DNA of 64,000 nucleotides from Scleroderma bovista (taxonomy: Eukaryota > Basidiomycota > Agaricomycetes > Boletales > Sclerodermataceae), in contig JAYMGJ010000473.1 in assembly GCA_037178675.1 (NCBI GenBank), positions 62,001 to 126,000 of the forward strand. The letters are read 5' to 3'. Below the pieces are notes generated by a model. It did no database searches. It was not told where the DNA came from and saw only the letters and a list, made by a program, of their open reading frames with translations. Every line of letters starts with the position of its first letter. Position 1 is the first letter of the stretch. Below, in pieces: positions 1 through 10,252 of this stretch. A program made the position numbers and the translations under genes.

Positions 1-635
1 GCCACGAGAGAATACACGGCCCTCCTTAAAAATCTCCCCGTGGATTACCCATACCGTGTCGAAGCTTGCAAAGAAACCCCATTGGAGATTCACGGTGTGC
101 CCTATTTGCCCAAGGACTGTGAAGACAAGGCAGGAGCAGCCAGTTCTTGGACCATAAAAATTCATGCTCACTACTTGTGTAGGGTCCAGGAAACGTGATG
201 GGACGCTGGGAAGTCGACCGTAACGAGCCTGATTGCGTAACGTTCTGGAACGGGTACAAAGACAAGGTATGCACCTGCACTTATATCAACTGGTGACCAA
301 TGATTAGATTTCTCCAGGGCTGTACCTCGGAGAAATCTGGAAAGAGAGTAAGTGCCATTCATACAACTACCCACAATTGCTACATCATTGCACAGCGGAT
401 CGAGCACTACATATCGAACTTACCCAAAGGTGGTGACTGGCGAGAATTTTGTGCAACAACGCCCGCGGACTTTCTCGGAATGCATTTCCCAGGCGCTCAT
501 ATATGCTTCCAACATGTGAGGTTCATCCCTTGGTGAATGACGTTGGTCTAGACGTTTTTGCAGATCTGGAGCACTTACGGCCACTGGGAAATTGATGATC
601 CAAATTGCTCCAGCGAGTTGCAAATATTCGAGTAA
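1..635 (+). CDS. 3' part of a five-exon gene for a Cys-containing protein of unknown function
   Basis: Five exons can be joined in phase: 1-129, 183-266, 318-347, 396-515 and 564-635, giving the last 144 residues of a protein that begins before the window. The introns are 48-53 bp. The first uses a GC donor (GCAGGA) instead of GT; the others are GT-AG. The product has a repeated motif of the type G-x-W-E-x-D-x(2-4)-C, seen as GRWEVD in exon 2 and GHWEID in exon 5, and about six Cys, which could form disulphides. This layout resembles a family of small uncharacterised agaricomycete proteins, but I cannot name a function. The stop at 633-635 overlaps a GTAAGT, so one more downstream exon cannot be excluded. 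The N-terminus, and so any signal peptide, is not visible. Confidence 0.7.
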
Positions 636-1486
636 GTGTATGTATGATACGATGAGCAAGGGTGAAGTTGCACATGAAGGTACTTATGAGTTCATGCGAG
701 AAACCCGAGCGGTCCTTGTGAGATGCGTGTATGTACTTGACTTGTTTTACCCTTGTATGTTAGCGCTCGAGTGTCTGTTAGGATCCTGTTATCAGTCTAC
801 CCTTTTTGTGTCATAGCAAGTCAACAGCAAGTAAGTCAATACGACCAACCGTCTACCGTCTGTGGGTGAGTCATATTCAACTTACAGTAATCCATTCTGT
901 GGAGGATTTCTAACGATACAAAACTGTTGATTTGAATATGCGCATGCATATACATTTGCAGTCTCTACGAACGAGATCCACTTATTGGACCCCAGGCGCA
1001 GTCGACTCGGAGTGCGAATGCCTGGATCGGGACTACTCCCTTGAATTCAATGCTTCTCACAGTCATCACTACCCTTTCCCTTGTATCTGAAATCAGTGCA
1101 CACGCCATAAACCAATGCCCACAAACGGAATGGATGACGCCAAAGGGAGGCTTTCGCCCAAGAACTCCTTCGGCGGCAAGGCTCTACGGGGTACGACTAC
1201 GAAGCATTTTCTAACCAGAACAGCCATATTATATCAAAACTACATAATGACTGTCAACCGAGTCTTGTGAGTTGACATGTAGCAACTCAAAATTCTGACT
1301 GTGGGATTGTGTGACGCGAACAGCAATTGCCAGGTTGGCATCTGGTGAAATTGTACACGAAATATGTGACCATGTTGGCAACTCTGGTGATCCTGTATAT
1401 TATATTCTCTTGTATATCAGTGAGTTTCCGCTGCAAAACAAACGTTACGTAGATATTTGGATTCGACGTCAATAACAAGTCTCCAC
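636..1486. other. Stretch without a recognisable gene
   Basis: Short open frames occur here on both strands but none shows a domain, a believable splice structure or a long open run. It is the 3' flank of the preceding gene and the left flank of the Ngaro-like element. Confidence 0.5.
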
Positions 1487-1690
1487 TCTTTGAGCTGAGC
1501 TGAGACTGAGATGCGCTGAAAACGGAGGGAGCAAGTGGTGAGGTTGACATAATCGCGTTAAAGGTAAATACAATTTGAGTGATTAGTGGATGCGTGCTAC
1601 GAAAGATCTGATGCGAAGAGAGGGATTTGGGTGAGGGCGCGAAGCGCCTCCGGCCTCGACTGCTGGTCCTGGATAGAACGTGAGCTGCGG
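1487..1690 (-). repeat. Ngaro split repeat, copy B2 (outer 3' end)
   Basis: This 204-bp block is repeated at 1956-2159 at an offset of 469 bp, with no difference seen by eye. It forms the outer 3' end of the element in element orientation. Confidence 0.9.
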
Positions 1691-1811
1691 GGGAGGGATG
1701 GGAAACCCTCGCGCGCTGTGATCTATGCCAGGACTTGAGCTGTCGTCAAGGCCCTGTGAAAGAGTGTGCGAGGCCCCGTGGTTGACACGGGACCAGGGAG
1801 AGGTGGGTGGG

Positions 1812-1958
1812 TGAAATAAAACGACCGGAGGTCCAGTGGCGGGGCACGAGAAGGAGAGAAAGAGAGAGAAAGAGGCTGCAGCGGTACAGCCACCGCAAGC
1901 CCAAAGACTACGCTCTGTCAATCCAGTCGTGCCTTCTTACATAACAGACCCACAATCT
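1812..1958 (-). repeat. Ngaro split repeat, copy A2
   Basis: This 147-bp block is repeated at 6903-7049 at an offset of 5091 bp. It abuts copy B1, and the two blocks overlap in the trinucleotide TCT at 1956-1958. The 121-bp spacer at 1691-1811 separates it from B2 and occurs only here. Confidence 0.9.
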
Positions 1959-2159
1959 TTGAGCTGAGCTGAGACTGAGATGCGCTGAAAACGGAGGGAG
2001 CAAGTGGTGAGGTTGACATAATCGCGTTAAAGGTAAATACAATTTGAGTGATTAGTGGATGCGTGCTACGAAAGATCTGATGCGAAGAGAGGGATTTGGG
2101 TGAGGGCGCGAAGCGCCTCCGGCCTCGACTGCTGGTCCTGGATAGAACGTGAGCTGCGG
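1956..2159 (-). repeat. Ngaro split repeat, copy B1
   Basis: This is the internal copy of the 204-bp B repeat. It lies just downstream of the recombinase frame in element orientation and is directly joined to A2. Confidence 0.9.
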
Positions 2160-2265
2160 TTCCCATAGGGTAGGAGTGCGACGACGCAACGAGCGCATGC
2201 GGTCGACCCTGGAGCAGTAGGAGGAGGGAAACTTACCCAGGAAGAACTTGCAAGAAGTTGGCAGT

Positions 2266-3978
2266 TTAGCCACGAACTGGGGGCATGGTGTAGCGAAGGA
2301 AAGATTCGTGGAGCTCCGGAGTGGCTTGCATGTATGGTGCTAAAATCTGGGCATGGCGGCGCAGATATAAGAGGAAAGCGTCACTGGCCCATCGGCCTTT
2401 GACTTTGACGACGTCGAACGGAATGTTGCGGAGGAGATATTCAAGAGTTGAACCGATGCGGAGGCTATGGCCACTGAGAGGCTTGATGCCTGTGGCTTTG
2501 GCTGCGAGGGAGAGTGTGGAAATAAATTTATTGCGGGTCAAAGGTTTTAAGATTCCTTTGGGGCCGTCTCTATATGCAAAGAGTGGAGACTCTGGTAGCG
2601 GATTGTTGACACGAAGGTGGTTGTCGAGGGCGAATTCCGGGTCAGAGGGACCATTCTGCCTGGCCCAATTTACATCCTCGCCCTGGGGCGCTGCTTTGGT
2701 GCGGGGGAGATGGAAGTTGGTGATCTCTCTGCCATTCCGGTCACTTTCACGGCGCATGTCTTGGAGTTTGACATGCTTGAGGGGGTCAAATGCATCCAGT
2801 TTCGGGACTGTAAATTCACCGACTCGTGCGGTTGCATAAAAGATAGTGGTTAGGCAGGCGAAGACGGCAGCATGCAAGGGGGTGTCTAGATCCAAGCTCC
2901 GGTGAATTGTGGCGATGGTATCTATGGTGTAAGGCTCTCTTGGTTTGCGTTTAGATGAAGGGGGAGCGAGTGTGGCTGCTGCCTTGAGGAGGGCATTCAC
3001 TTCGTCGTCTTTTATAGTCCAGTCCAGGCCGTGGATTATGTGCCAGGCACGTACTCCTTGGAGATAGTTTGAAACGGTGGCACTGGAGTAAAATCCCGCG
3101 AGGTTTGACAGGAAAGACGAGATTAGAATGGAGCTAGCGGGGGCACGGTGAGCGTCCGGGATGTGTTTGCTGTCACAAAAAACATGGTATATAAGGAGTC
3201 CGGAACCATAAGTCTCCTTGGTACTGTCGGCCCAAGCATGAGTTACGACACGTTCAATGCGGGATAATTCATCCGAAGATAGCAATGGTAGATTACTGCC
3301 ATGTTGAGGACGAGATGCGATGAGAGGTTTCCATTGCTCTAAGCGGTCACGGGCAGGGCAAAGGGGACGGAGGGATGAGGGGACGGGTGTGAGGTCGGCA
3401 GGGTATGTAGACTTGTGATGCCTGACTGAAGACTCACGCGAGGCGCTGCTGCTTGGATGGTTTTGCACGAGTACTGTTGGTACTGGATGGATGATGAAAC
3501 GATTGCTGGTGGGGTGTGGCACAATCTTCGTCAGATATGTCTTCGATGAAGGGCCGCAGGGCATGGGGGATGGGGACTGCTGGAAGGCGGAGACGTAAGG
3601 GGGGATAAATGCCACGTGAAGGTCCGTCTGCTGGATTACCACTGCTTGGGACATATCTGGTGATGACTGTGCACTCGGCTCTGTCCAGGATGGAGTGGAT
3701 GCGCTTGAAGGTGTCATTGGTGGGTTTGTTCCGGCTGCGGCCATTCCACCACCCTTCGACCACTCCTCTATTGTCTCCGAAAAGTTTGAAACAAATATTG
3801 GAGGCTCCAGATGATATGATGTGTCGGACCAGGAGTTCAAAGCCAATACTTTCTGCCCAGCCGATGTCTCGTCCATCTGTGTTCCAGCCTGTACACAGCC
3901 GCCAAGCTTGCCACTGTTTGTCGACGGTGATGCCAATCCCAAAGCCTGAGCTGGCGTCGGAAAAGGCAATAAAGTCAT
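2266..3978 (-). CDS. Tyrosine recombinase of the Ngaro-like element
   Basis: The open frame could encode up to 570 residues, but its first 180 or so overlap the end of the RT-RNase H frame and look like low-complexity read-through. The recognisable part starts near residue 240 with a SAM-like N-terminal domain. The catalytic part follows: a first Arg in TARVGEFT, a HxxR box in SGHSLRIGST, and the Tyr nucleophile in RWASDAFLLYLR. These are the residues expected of the phage-integrase fold in Ngaro, DIRS and Crypton elements. The recombinase would insert the circular cDNA. It lies in a different frame from RT, so translation needs a frameshift, re-initiation or an own transcript. No single start is clearly right. 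Confidence 0.88.
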   Translation of the reverse strand: MTLLPFPTPAQALGLASPSTNSGKLGGCVQAGTQMDETSAGQKVLALNSWSDTSYHLEPPIFVSNFSETIEEWSKGGGMAAAGTNPPMTPSSASTPSWTEPSAQSSPDMSQAVVIQQTDLHVAFIPPYVSAFQQSPSPMPCGPSSKTYLTKIVPHPTSNRFIIHPVPTVLVQNHPSSSASRESSVRHHKSTYPADLTPVPSSLRPLCPARDRLEQWKPLIASRPQHGSNLPLLSSDELSRIERVVTHAWADSTKETYGSGLLIYHVFCDSKHIPDAHRAPASSILISSFLSNLAGFYSSATVSNYLQGVRAWHIIHGLDWTIKDDEVNALLKAAATLAPPSSKRKPREPYTIDTIATIHRSLDLDTPLHAAVFACLTTIFYATARVGEFTVPKLDAFDPLKHVKLQDMRRESDRNGREITNFHLPRTKAAPQGEDVNWARQNGPSDPEFALDNHLRVNNPLPESPLFAYRDGPKGILKPLTRNKFISTLSLAAKATGIKPLSGHSLRIGSTLEYLLRNIPFDVVKVKGRWASDAFLLYLRRHAQILAPYMQATPELHESFLRYTMPPVRG

Positions 3979-5368
3979 GAATGATACCAGGATGAGGGAT
4001 GGTTAGAGGGCGGGGTGGATTGTTGAGGATGGTGGACCACCAGAGGAGGTCCTCGACGGTTCCAAGTGGTGGGGTCCTGGGTTTGAATGGGGAGTCACCA
4101 AAAATGGCAAGCATAGCTTCCAGGTGAATGAGGTAAGCGCGGCCTGGAGGAATGACCAGTGTTGCATGCAGCAGCCTTCCATGCAACTTCTGCACCTCAT
4201 GGAGGGTGTGTGTGCGGGAGAGGTTCCATTCATTTATGGCGAGGAGGTATTTGATGCGTTTGGGATCGCTGAGGGTGACTGTCCGGTAGTTGAGGTCCCA
4301 TGTTAGACCTAGATATACTACTGACGAGGAGAAAGGTATGTCCTTCGAAGCTTCCCATGGAATGCCCAACTGTCGAGAGATCATGTCAATGTCCTCGAAG
4401 TTGTAGGTGTATTTAAAGTCATCATCCGAGCGGGGGGAGCTATCAGACAGGTCACAAAGTGGGAAGATATGGTCTTCGTCAAACTCAGTGCGTTGGTCAT
4501 CAGATAAGGTGTCACCCTCGAACCACTGCCGCCCGCCCTGTGTAATCAGGCCTCCATTGCGATGGATGGATTCAGCCACTTGTGTGCGGTGCTGGTTGTA
4601 CTGTGTTAGATACTCCTTCCGAATCCGGAAGAAAATGTGGTCATCAACCCAGCGGGAGACAGGGCCAATGCCTTTGGCTCGGAATAAATCAGCTCCTGCC
4701 CCTGCTAGGGCACCATAAATGCCGCCTGAGGGGCCGAAACCAAAACATAGACATGTGTCTATGGCGAAAAGGTCTGGGGATACCCTAACCACCAGACCTT
4801 GCCATTCAGAGGGGCAGAGAGGCACAGTGCGATATGCTTCAGATACATCTCGAATTGCGGCTTGGGAGCCAGGAGGAAGCTTGGAGATTAAAAGACTGAC
4901 TATGGAAAAGGTGCCGTAGGAGCAGGGAAAAAGGTCTGAGCTGATGCGAGAATTGATGGATGCCACGAGGGGCGAAGGGGAGTGAGGGAAAGATAAGTTT
5001 TGTATGAGACGAAACTTGCCAGGCTTGCCCAGCTTAGGTATGATGGATAAAGGGGAGGATTGGAAATTTCCGATGACGGACTCGATGTCCGATTGGGAAT
5101 AAGGACCTAGGTAGCGTTTTAGGGTAAACTCTTTATTTATGGATGCCTCGAAGGCATCGTGATGTGTTACTATGGAGGGATGATTAGGAGGGGCATAGGT
5201 GGTAGCGATGGGTGGGATATTAACAGTGAATCCAGTACGGAGAGATTTTGGTATGTAGGGGTATCTAGCGATAAGTCCGGAAGAGCGAAGGAGAGCCTCC
5301 CAGGTATCTGGGTTGTAGGGTGTCAGCGATTTAAGCTTTCTCCGCTCGAGAGCAGTCCTGAACTCCAT
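3434..5368 (-). CDS. Reverse transcriptase-RNase H of the Ngaro-like element
   Basis: The frame stays open upstream to about 5823, but the ATG at 5368 (MEFRTAL) starts where RT-like sequence begins and gives 644 residues. The RT part has a K-x-R-L-I-Q-N-L palm segment, the FGFGPSGG region and a catalytic RWVDDHIFF box, a VDD variant of YxDD. RNase H follows with FSDASSGFG, an acidic E in WAESIGFE, LFGDNRG and a final D in NPADGPSR, so the four acidic residues are present. The polymerase would copy element RNA into cDNA. Its start overlaps the end of Gag by 38 nt, and its last 545 nt are also open in the recombinase frame. Confidence 0.88.
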   Translation of the reverse strand: MEFRTALERRKLKSLTPYNPDTWEALLRSSGLIARYPYIPKSLRTGFTVNIPPIATTYAPPNHPSIVTHHDAFEASINKEFTLKRYLGPYSQSDIESVIGNFQSSPLSIIPKLGKPGKFRLIQNLSFPHSPSPLVASINSRISSDLFPCSYGTFSIVSLLISKLPPGSQAAIRDVSEAYRTVPLCPSEWQGLVVRVSPDLFAIDTCLCFGFGPSGGIYGALAGAGADLFRAKGIGPVSRWVDDHIFFRIRKEYLTQYNQHRTQVAESIHRNGGLITQGGRQWFEGDTLSDDQRTEFDEDHIFPLCDLSDSSPRSDDDFKYTYNFEDIDMISRQLGIPWEASKDIPFSSSVVYLGLTWDLNYRTVTLSDPKRIKYLLAINEWNLSRTHTLHEVQKLHGRLLHATLVIPPGRAYLIHLEAMLAIFGDSPFKPRTPPLGTVEDLLWWSTILNNPPRPLTIPHPGIIHDFIAFSDASSGFGIGITVDKQWQAWRLCTGWNTDGRDIGWAESIGFELLVRHIISSGASNICFKLFGDNRGVVEGWWNGRSRNKPTNDTFKRIHSILDRAECTVITRYVPSSGNPADGPSRGIYPPLRLRLPAVPIPHALRPFIEDISDEDCATPHQQSFHHPSSTNSTRAKPSKQQRLA

Positions 5369-6836
5369 GATCTGGGCTCCCACAGCCCGAGCAGAGGTGC
5401 CGGAGGGGGTGACTGGAGGATTTGCAACCCTGGGGGCGTTGCCAGTCCGAGCAGAGGGTGATACCCTTTTTTGTAACGAGGCGCCCATCGGGGGCCCTCC
5501 TGCAGTAGGTTTCGGAGCCATCCCACAAGGACTCACTCTCACACTTGTGGATGAGGTGGGAGAAACGTCCCAGGCAGATGGAACAGGCTGAGCGCGGGGG
5601 CTTAGGTCCTTTGGACATGTCCTGTCCCTTTGAGGCTCCGGAGCGACGAGGGGGGTTGGACGCAGACAGGCTTTGGGCCTGAAAGGACTGGGTGGTGGCT
5701 GTAGCGGGTTGTGGCTGATCCGATCTGTGTCGGCCCCCAGAACGTGGGTAGGACAATGTTGTTTCCGTGTGCTGTAGCCATGGAAGGGGCAGCACGGTTG
5801 AAGCGAGTGTGGAGCGCACACATTGTGATCAGGAGGGGATCACGGGGAATGCACGAGTCAGATTGGGTATGCAACAAGGTGACAAATTTCATTTATAAGT
5901 CAGCGCCAGATGTAAAAAGTCGTGGGGGGAACTGACCTTCTGTAACTGTGCTTCGTGACGACGGGAAGTTTCCTCCTGGCGCCTTGCGCCAACTTCGAAA
6001 CCAATAGTCTGCAAAAGTGCAGGGTTTATGATGGAAATGTTTCCTGCTACGCCAGATTTCAGGTCATCATGCCATTGGCGCCGAACACGGGATGCGTAGG
6101 TGAGAATGATCTCATCACCATGAGGCGTGGTGTGCATGGGGTGAACCTCAAGGTTCCAATAGAAGAAGGACAAAGCATTTAGATGTTTCTCGGGCCAGTT
6201 ACTCTGTTTCGCCTGCAGAAGGAACGCATTCTTTGCTTGGAAGAAATCTGCTATAGGCAGCTCGTGGTCGAGAAGAGCATTTCTGGATGCTTTGACGGAA
6301 GCGGCTGGTTTGAGGGTGAGTATATCATCGCTCTTGGCGATACCCAGGGCATCATCTGCCGTGGAGCGATTTTCGCGGGCAGCTTCTCGATAACCATCTG
6401 GAGAAAAGTACCAGAGTTCGACGAATTCATACTGTTTGAGTTTCTGGAGAGCATACTGCGAGGGTCGGGGGGCGAGAACGTTGGGTATATGCTTAGACTC
6501 GTCGAAGTCATTCATCTTCGGTTTCTTCTTTTCTGCTTCTAGACGCTCGAGTTCTGTTTCTTGCTCGACAAGCCTCTGGGCTTCTTCCTCTTGCAACTCA
6601 CGCTGGTGCTCCGCTTCGTCAGCAGCTTGGGCTGCAGCCGCTCGTTGAGCAGTCCACTGTATAAGCCGTTCGTTGTGGTCTTGTGTCCACAGTTGGACTA
6701 GACGAGCGATGACATCGTCATCAGAGGCCTCGGTTCCCCGTCTGATATCATCGCGCAGGAGGCGGAAAAGATCAGCGGCAAAATTCGGACAGACTTCATT
6801 GGAAGGGTCGGTGAGCAGTGCACCGTCCTCTGGCAT
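5331..6836 (-). CDS. Gag-like protein of the Ngaro-like element, probably spliced
   Basis: Exon 1 (6836-5937, ATG start) encodes 300 residues with a charged coiled-coil rich in E, Q and R around residues 65-110. The continuous frame would stop at 5889. A GTCAGT donor at 5936 and a CTACAG acceptor ending at 5772 join it in phase to exon 2 (5771-5331), giving about 446 residues. Exon 2 supplies a Cys-rich region and a perfect CX2CX4HX4C zinc knuckle, CSGCGSPDHGVQDC, the usual nucleic-acid-binding end of a Gag. The 165-nt intron is longer than others here and is inferred only from the frames. Without splicing the product would lack the knuckle, or a frameshift would be needed. Confidence 0.7.
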
Positions 6837-6902
6837 TGGTGTTGTCGGTGACTAACGATACGAAGTAGGGAAGAGTAAGGAGTGACAACGAAGCTAGAAG
6901 AA

Positions 6903-7049
6903 TGAAATAAAACGACCGGAGGTCCAGTGGCGGGGCACGAGAAGGAGAGAAAGAGAGAGAAAGAGGCTGCAGCGGTACAGCCACCGCAAGCCCAAAGACT
7001 ACGCTCTGTCAATCCAGTCGTGCCTTCTTACATAACAGACCCACAATCT
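6903..7049 (-). repeat. Ngaro split repeat, copy A1 (outer 5' end)
   Basis: This is the second 147-bp A copy. It forms the 5' end of the element upstream of Gag and probably holds the promoter and leader. It contains a purine-rich GA tract around 6940-6965. Confidence 0.9.
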
Positions 7050-7729
7050 GTGCGGTGCCAGTTCTCCACGTTCGATGCAACTTGAGACGAGTTACGATGG
7101 GTGGTAATCCGCCGTGCGTTGTGTAAGTATTGGTCTGAGGTTGAAGTTACAGGTGCGTATCATAGACTATTGGCCCACTTGATCACCAGGCTCGTAGCTA
7201 GAGCATATGACGATCAAACATTTTATTTATTACATTGCGATTGGGTACGCAAACGGAGCTGATAATCAGGATGTAACATCAAATCGCACTGATATCCCCG
7301 ACTCAGTGCCTCCATTCCCTCTTTTAAGTTCCGCACCTAGAATTTCATCTTGAACCTTGTCTCTGCATTACAGCAACCATTTGCGTCACAAGCCGTGAAA
7401 GATGGCCACGGCGCAGATAGTGAGACCGAAGTGAAGAGGAAATGAAGATGGGCCTATCGATTCCATCAGAAAACTGCCAGTGTCAGGTTTCATTTATGAA
7501 AAAGTCTTTAATTCTTGTCGTAAATGCTACAGTGTTCTAAATCCCCAATACACATAGGTATAGTGATACTTGTGGAAGAGAAGTTGGGTATCCACTAGGG
7601 CGGATAAAAGGAGCGGAGAAGGTATGATGTAAAGGCGCTAACAATACATTGAAAGTTGTCGCAGGATCCAAGTGGCGTGAACAAAGTTCTTCCGGGGAAC
7701 AGCACCCAATTGTGGTATAAACGTGGCGC
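7050..7729. other. Intergenic stretch, no gene seen
   Basis: This lies between the retroelement and the first receptor gene. I searched both strands for a CaaX-ending small pheromone ORF and found none. Confidence 0.5.
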
Positions 7730-9281
7730 TCATACTTCTATCGAGCTCCGCCGAGAATGAGGGGCGTCGGGAGTGTGTGGGGGTACCGCATTGACGTCGA
7801 GAGTCAGTTGTGGTAGTGTAGGAAGGGTGACATCTAGATCAGGGCTGGGGATCGTTCCCTTCGAGATAGACGAGGTTGGCAAGTAAGGCTGTTTCTCCAG
7901 GGAGGCATCAAAGCTGCCGAACTCCCCAACAGAGAGGCTGGTTGAAAATGATGCCATCGAATCGCGTTTGCATTGTGTGCGTTGCGTGATGAACACGGGC
8001 ATGCCGCCAGAGCCACAGTTGTAAGACATATCCGCCTTGGATCTGATCAACGGATCGATGTCAGCATGAAACTGGAGCTAAGCCAAAAGGACGACGAACC
8101 CTGTACCGGACCAAGTTCCGGAAGAATCTGTTACAGTCGAAAGTCCGACCTTCTTTGCAAAAGAAGTATAGGCAAGGCGGTAGTTCCTCCTTGCTTCGTC
8201 GGCGAAGCCGAAGAGTGCGAAAAAGAGAAAGGCACAAAAGACCACAACGTAGCGGGTAAGCTCGATGCTACCCTCGGTCAACTGGTCTTGGCGCCAGATA
8301 ACAGACGGGAACTGCTCCACGCGGGAGAAGTCGTAGTGAGTATTCGACCAGCTGACCCACCGATTGACGGGAGCACCGGAGGCGTTAAGATAGATGCTAA
8401 AAGCCCCAAGTGGAACTGTGAGCATGACTTCGACGCCTGCGAGGCCCATTAGGCGGAAATAGCGACCAGAGGACATGTTCCTGTTGGCAGAAAGGAGTTC
8501 TTTGAACTGGGCTCGCCGAATGGATAACTCCCGAATTGAGCGTACTGTGAAAAATAAAAATAAGATTCATTCGGCGAGTTCCGAGAAATCGATACGAACT
8601 GCAATAAGACGCTGAGACGAGTCCAATGGCAATTGGCCAAGCAAAAACAAGTGGATATGCAGGGGTTGTGTTCCAAGTATCTGGGAAGCATCCGAATTCC
8701 TCGATGATGTTGAAACGGTGTCCCTGGACAATATAATCTATGGTCTACTATGAGACAACGATAAAGTTGATAGTTCTGGTATACTCACGGAGAATCATCT
8801 CAAGAACTGGGATACCAAGACAGATGGCAAGATCAACAAGAACATCACGCCTCTTTTCAGCGCGAGTTTTGGTCACCGAGTCGACCGACACGATGTGATA
8901 CAGGCGTCGGTTGATACAGAGGGACGCCGAAGGGATGGCAACCGCCAACCCTATCATGAACTTTGTAGCTGGGTTTTGTGAGTGAAAATAACGAGAGGAT
9001 GAGGGACTAACTTACTAATGTCGCACCAAACTGGGGCCTTGTTGATAACATCCGAATTCCACACGACCGAATTGATGAAGAGGACCAGGCATCCCAGGCT
9101 TGTCCAAATCATGTATAAGCATGTTCCAGTATTCCAGGCTATGGAAGATGTGAGCTGGACGACACTACATAAGCGAAGCAGTAGATTACGAACCTTCGAA
9201 ATGCCATGGAAGGGGAATCGTTACAAGAACGAAGCCAATGAAGGAACACGCAGAGAAAAACCAATTTGGGGGTGCGCTCAT
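7730..9281 (-). CDS. STE3-type pheromone receptor 1 (seven-transmembrane GPCR)
   Basis: Six exons join in phase: 9281-9194, 9138-9016, 8968-8789, 8737-8600, 8544-8100 and 8042-7730, coding for 428 residues. The N-terminus is a hydrophobic helix containing FPW-type residues (IPLPWHFEAWNTGTC), followed by helix 2 ending in APVWCDI. Family marks of fungal STE3 receptors include the CINRRLY loop, the YIVQGHRF segment after helix 4, the WSNTHYDFS extracellular loop and FGFADEARRNY at the end of helix 7. A Ser/Thr-rich cytoplasmic tail ends the protein. It should bind a farnesylated peptide at the plasma membrane and signal through a G protein. Unlike receptors 3 and 4 it has no intron before the KRR segment. 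Several donors are of the unusual GTTCGT type. Confidence 0.95.
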
Positions 9282-9541
9282 CTTTACAACGCTGTTGCAG
9301 AGACTGGAGTTCGGATGTCAGGCGGACCAGTATCGAAGCGCTAGCGGGTTCGGGGGCTGGTTAGCGGCGTAAGCGCAGGGACAAAGCAACGAGGACGATC
9401 ATTGAAAGGACGATGCTATTAAAGCGTCTACCAGCGCCTTGTAAACGGATTTGGACGTCCCCTTGTCCTCGAGAGTGTTCCTACCACTATCTTCGCCAGT
9501 TGGATCAACGATAGGCATTTGCCTTTTCGACACACAAGCGG

Positions 9542-10252
9542 ATGTCCATATTCGGTTGTCTGCTTGTATACCGAAAAGGGAAACCTTTGCTTCCGTGCGG
9601 CTTCTTCGCCCTAACCCATTCCCGCCGTCGGGATCCCATGACGCTCTATGAGAAGTTCCGATACATAGATTATGAACATATGACGCGGGGTGAACTTACC
9701 TTCGTGATGGACCTTCCCACGAGTATACAAGGATGTCCATTTGTGAGCGGTGACAGAGCGGTATTAGCATGGAAAGAACGCTATGGGGTGACCGCGGACA
9801 TCGTACAACTCAGCACCGCGGCGCTTGACCAAGTAATTGGTAGGAATGTCGAATGTCGAACCACCGGCGGTTATGTGGCATGTCAACTCACCTTGTTCCA
9901 GGATGGTACACCCCTCGTCCCCGCAGTCGCGAAGGTCACCAGGTGTAGAAGTCCACAATGGAGTGAGTACAAGGTCGCCACTAACCAGTGGTCAACTGTC
10001 GTCGTCGCAATTCGTCACGGTGGTTGCTTGAGGTTTGCAAGAATGGATCTCGAGGTGCAGGGAAGGAGCAGGAGATGGGAGTCAGAAGTAACCAACCAAC
10101 CGCTCGTCGCTGTCACTTATGAAGCTGGTTGGGTGCTCATAGACAATAGACCTCGCCGTCAACGGGAAGACAATAGTACGGCTTCCCAGTTTGGTAGTCC
10201 GTATCACGTGTCGTCGTGGCTGGTGTCTCGGCCCGAACTCCCGCGCCACTGA
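9542..10252 (+). CDS. Uncertain intronless ORF between receptors 1 and 2
   Basis: An ATG-started frame of 236 codons lies between two minus-strand receptor genes. I see no known domain, signal peptide or transmembrane helix, and the C-terminal half is rich in Arg and Ser. It is divergent to receptor 1, the position where receptors 3 and 4 have their pheromone genes, but it does not end in a CaaX box and is far too long. It may be a chance ORF or a small host gene. Confidence 0.25.
   Translation: MSIFGCLLVYRKGKPLLPCGFFALTHSRRRDPMTLYEKFRYIDYEHMTRGELTFVMDLPTSIQGCPFVSGDRAVLAWKERYGVTADIVQLSTAALDQVIGRNVECRTTGGYVACQLTLFQDGTPLVPAVAKVTRCRSPQWSEYKVATNQWSTVVVAIRHGGCLRFARMDLEVQGRSRRWESEVTNQPLVAVTYEAGWVLIDNRPRRQREDNSTASQFGSPYHVSSWLVSRPELPRH

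Larger units (their letters stand above)
1487..7049 (-). mobile_element. Complete Ngaro/DIRS-like tyrosine-recombinase retrotransposon
   Basis: Read on the minus strand the order is repeat A1 (7049-6903), Gag, RT-RNase H, tyrosine recombinase, repeat B1 (2159-1956), repeat A2 (1958-1812), a 121-bp unique spacer, repeat B2 (1690-1487). This A1-ORFs-B1A2-B2 layout is the split-direct-repeat structure of Ngaro and PAT elements, which integrate through a tyrosine recombinase instead of a DDE integrase. Both repeat pairs look identical by eye and all three main frames are open, so the insertion is recent and may be functional. A TCT trinucleotide is shared by the B1/A2 junction (1956-1958) and by both outer ends (1487-1489 and 7047-7049). 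This fits strand exchange between a circular intermediate and a TCT target without a classical target duplication. Confidence 0.9.

Noticed and set aside
1583..1921. ORFs inside the Ngaro repeats beginning MTERSLWACGG (also near 6698-7012)
   Set aside because: They lie in the terminal repeats and run into unrelated sequence in each copy, so they are not a shared gene.
9018..9344. 108-codon plus-strand ORF
   Set aside because: Antisense shadow of the first exons of receptor 1.
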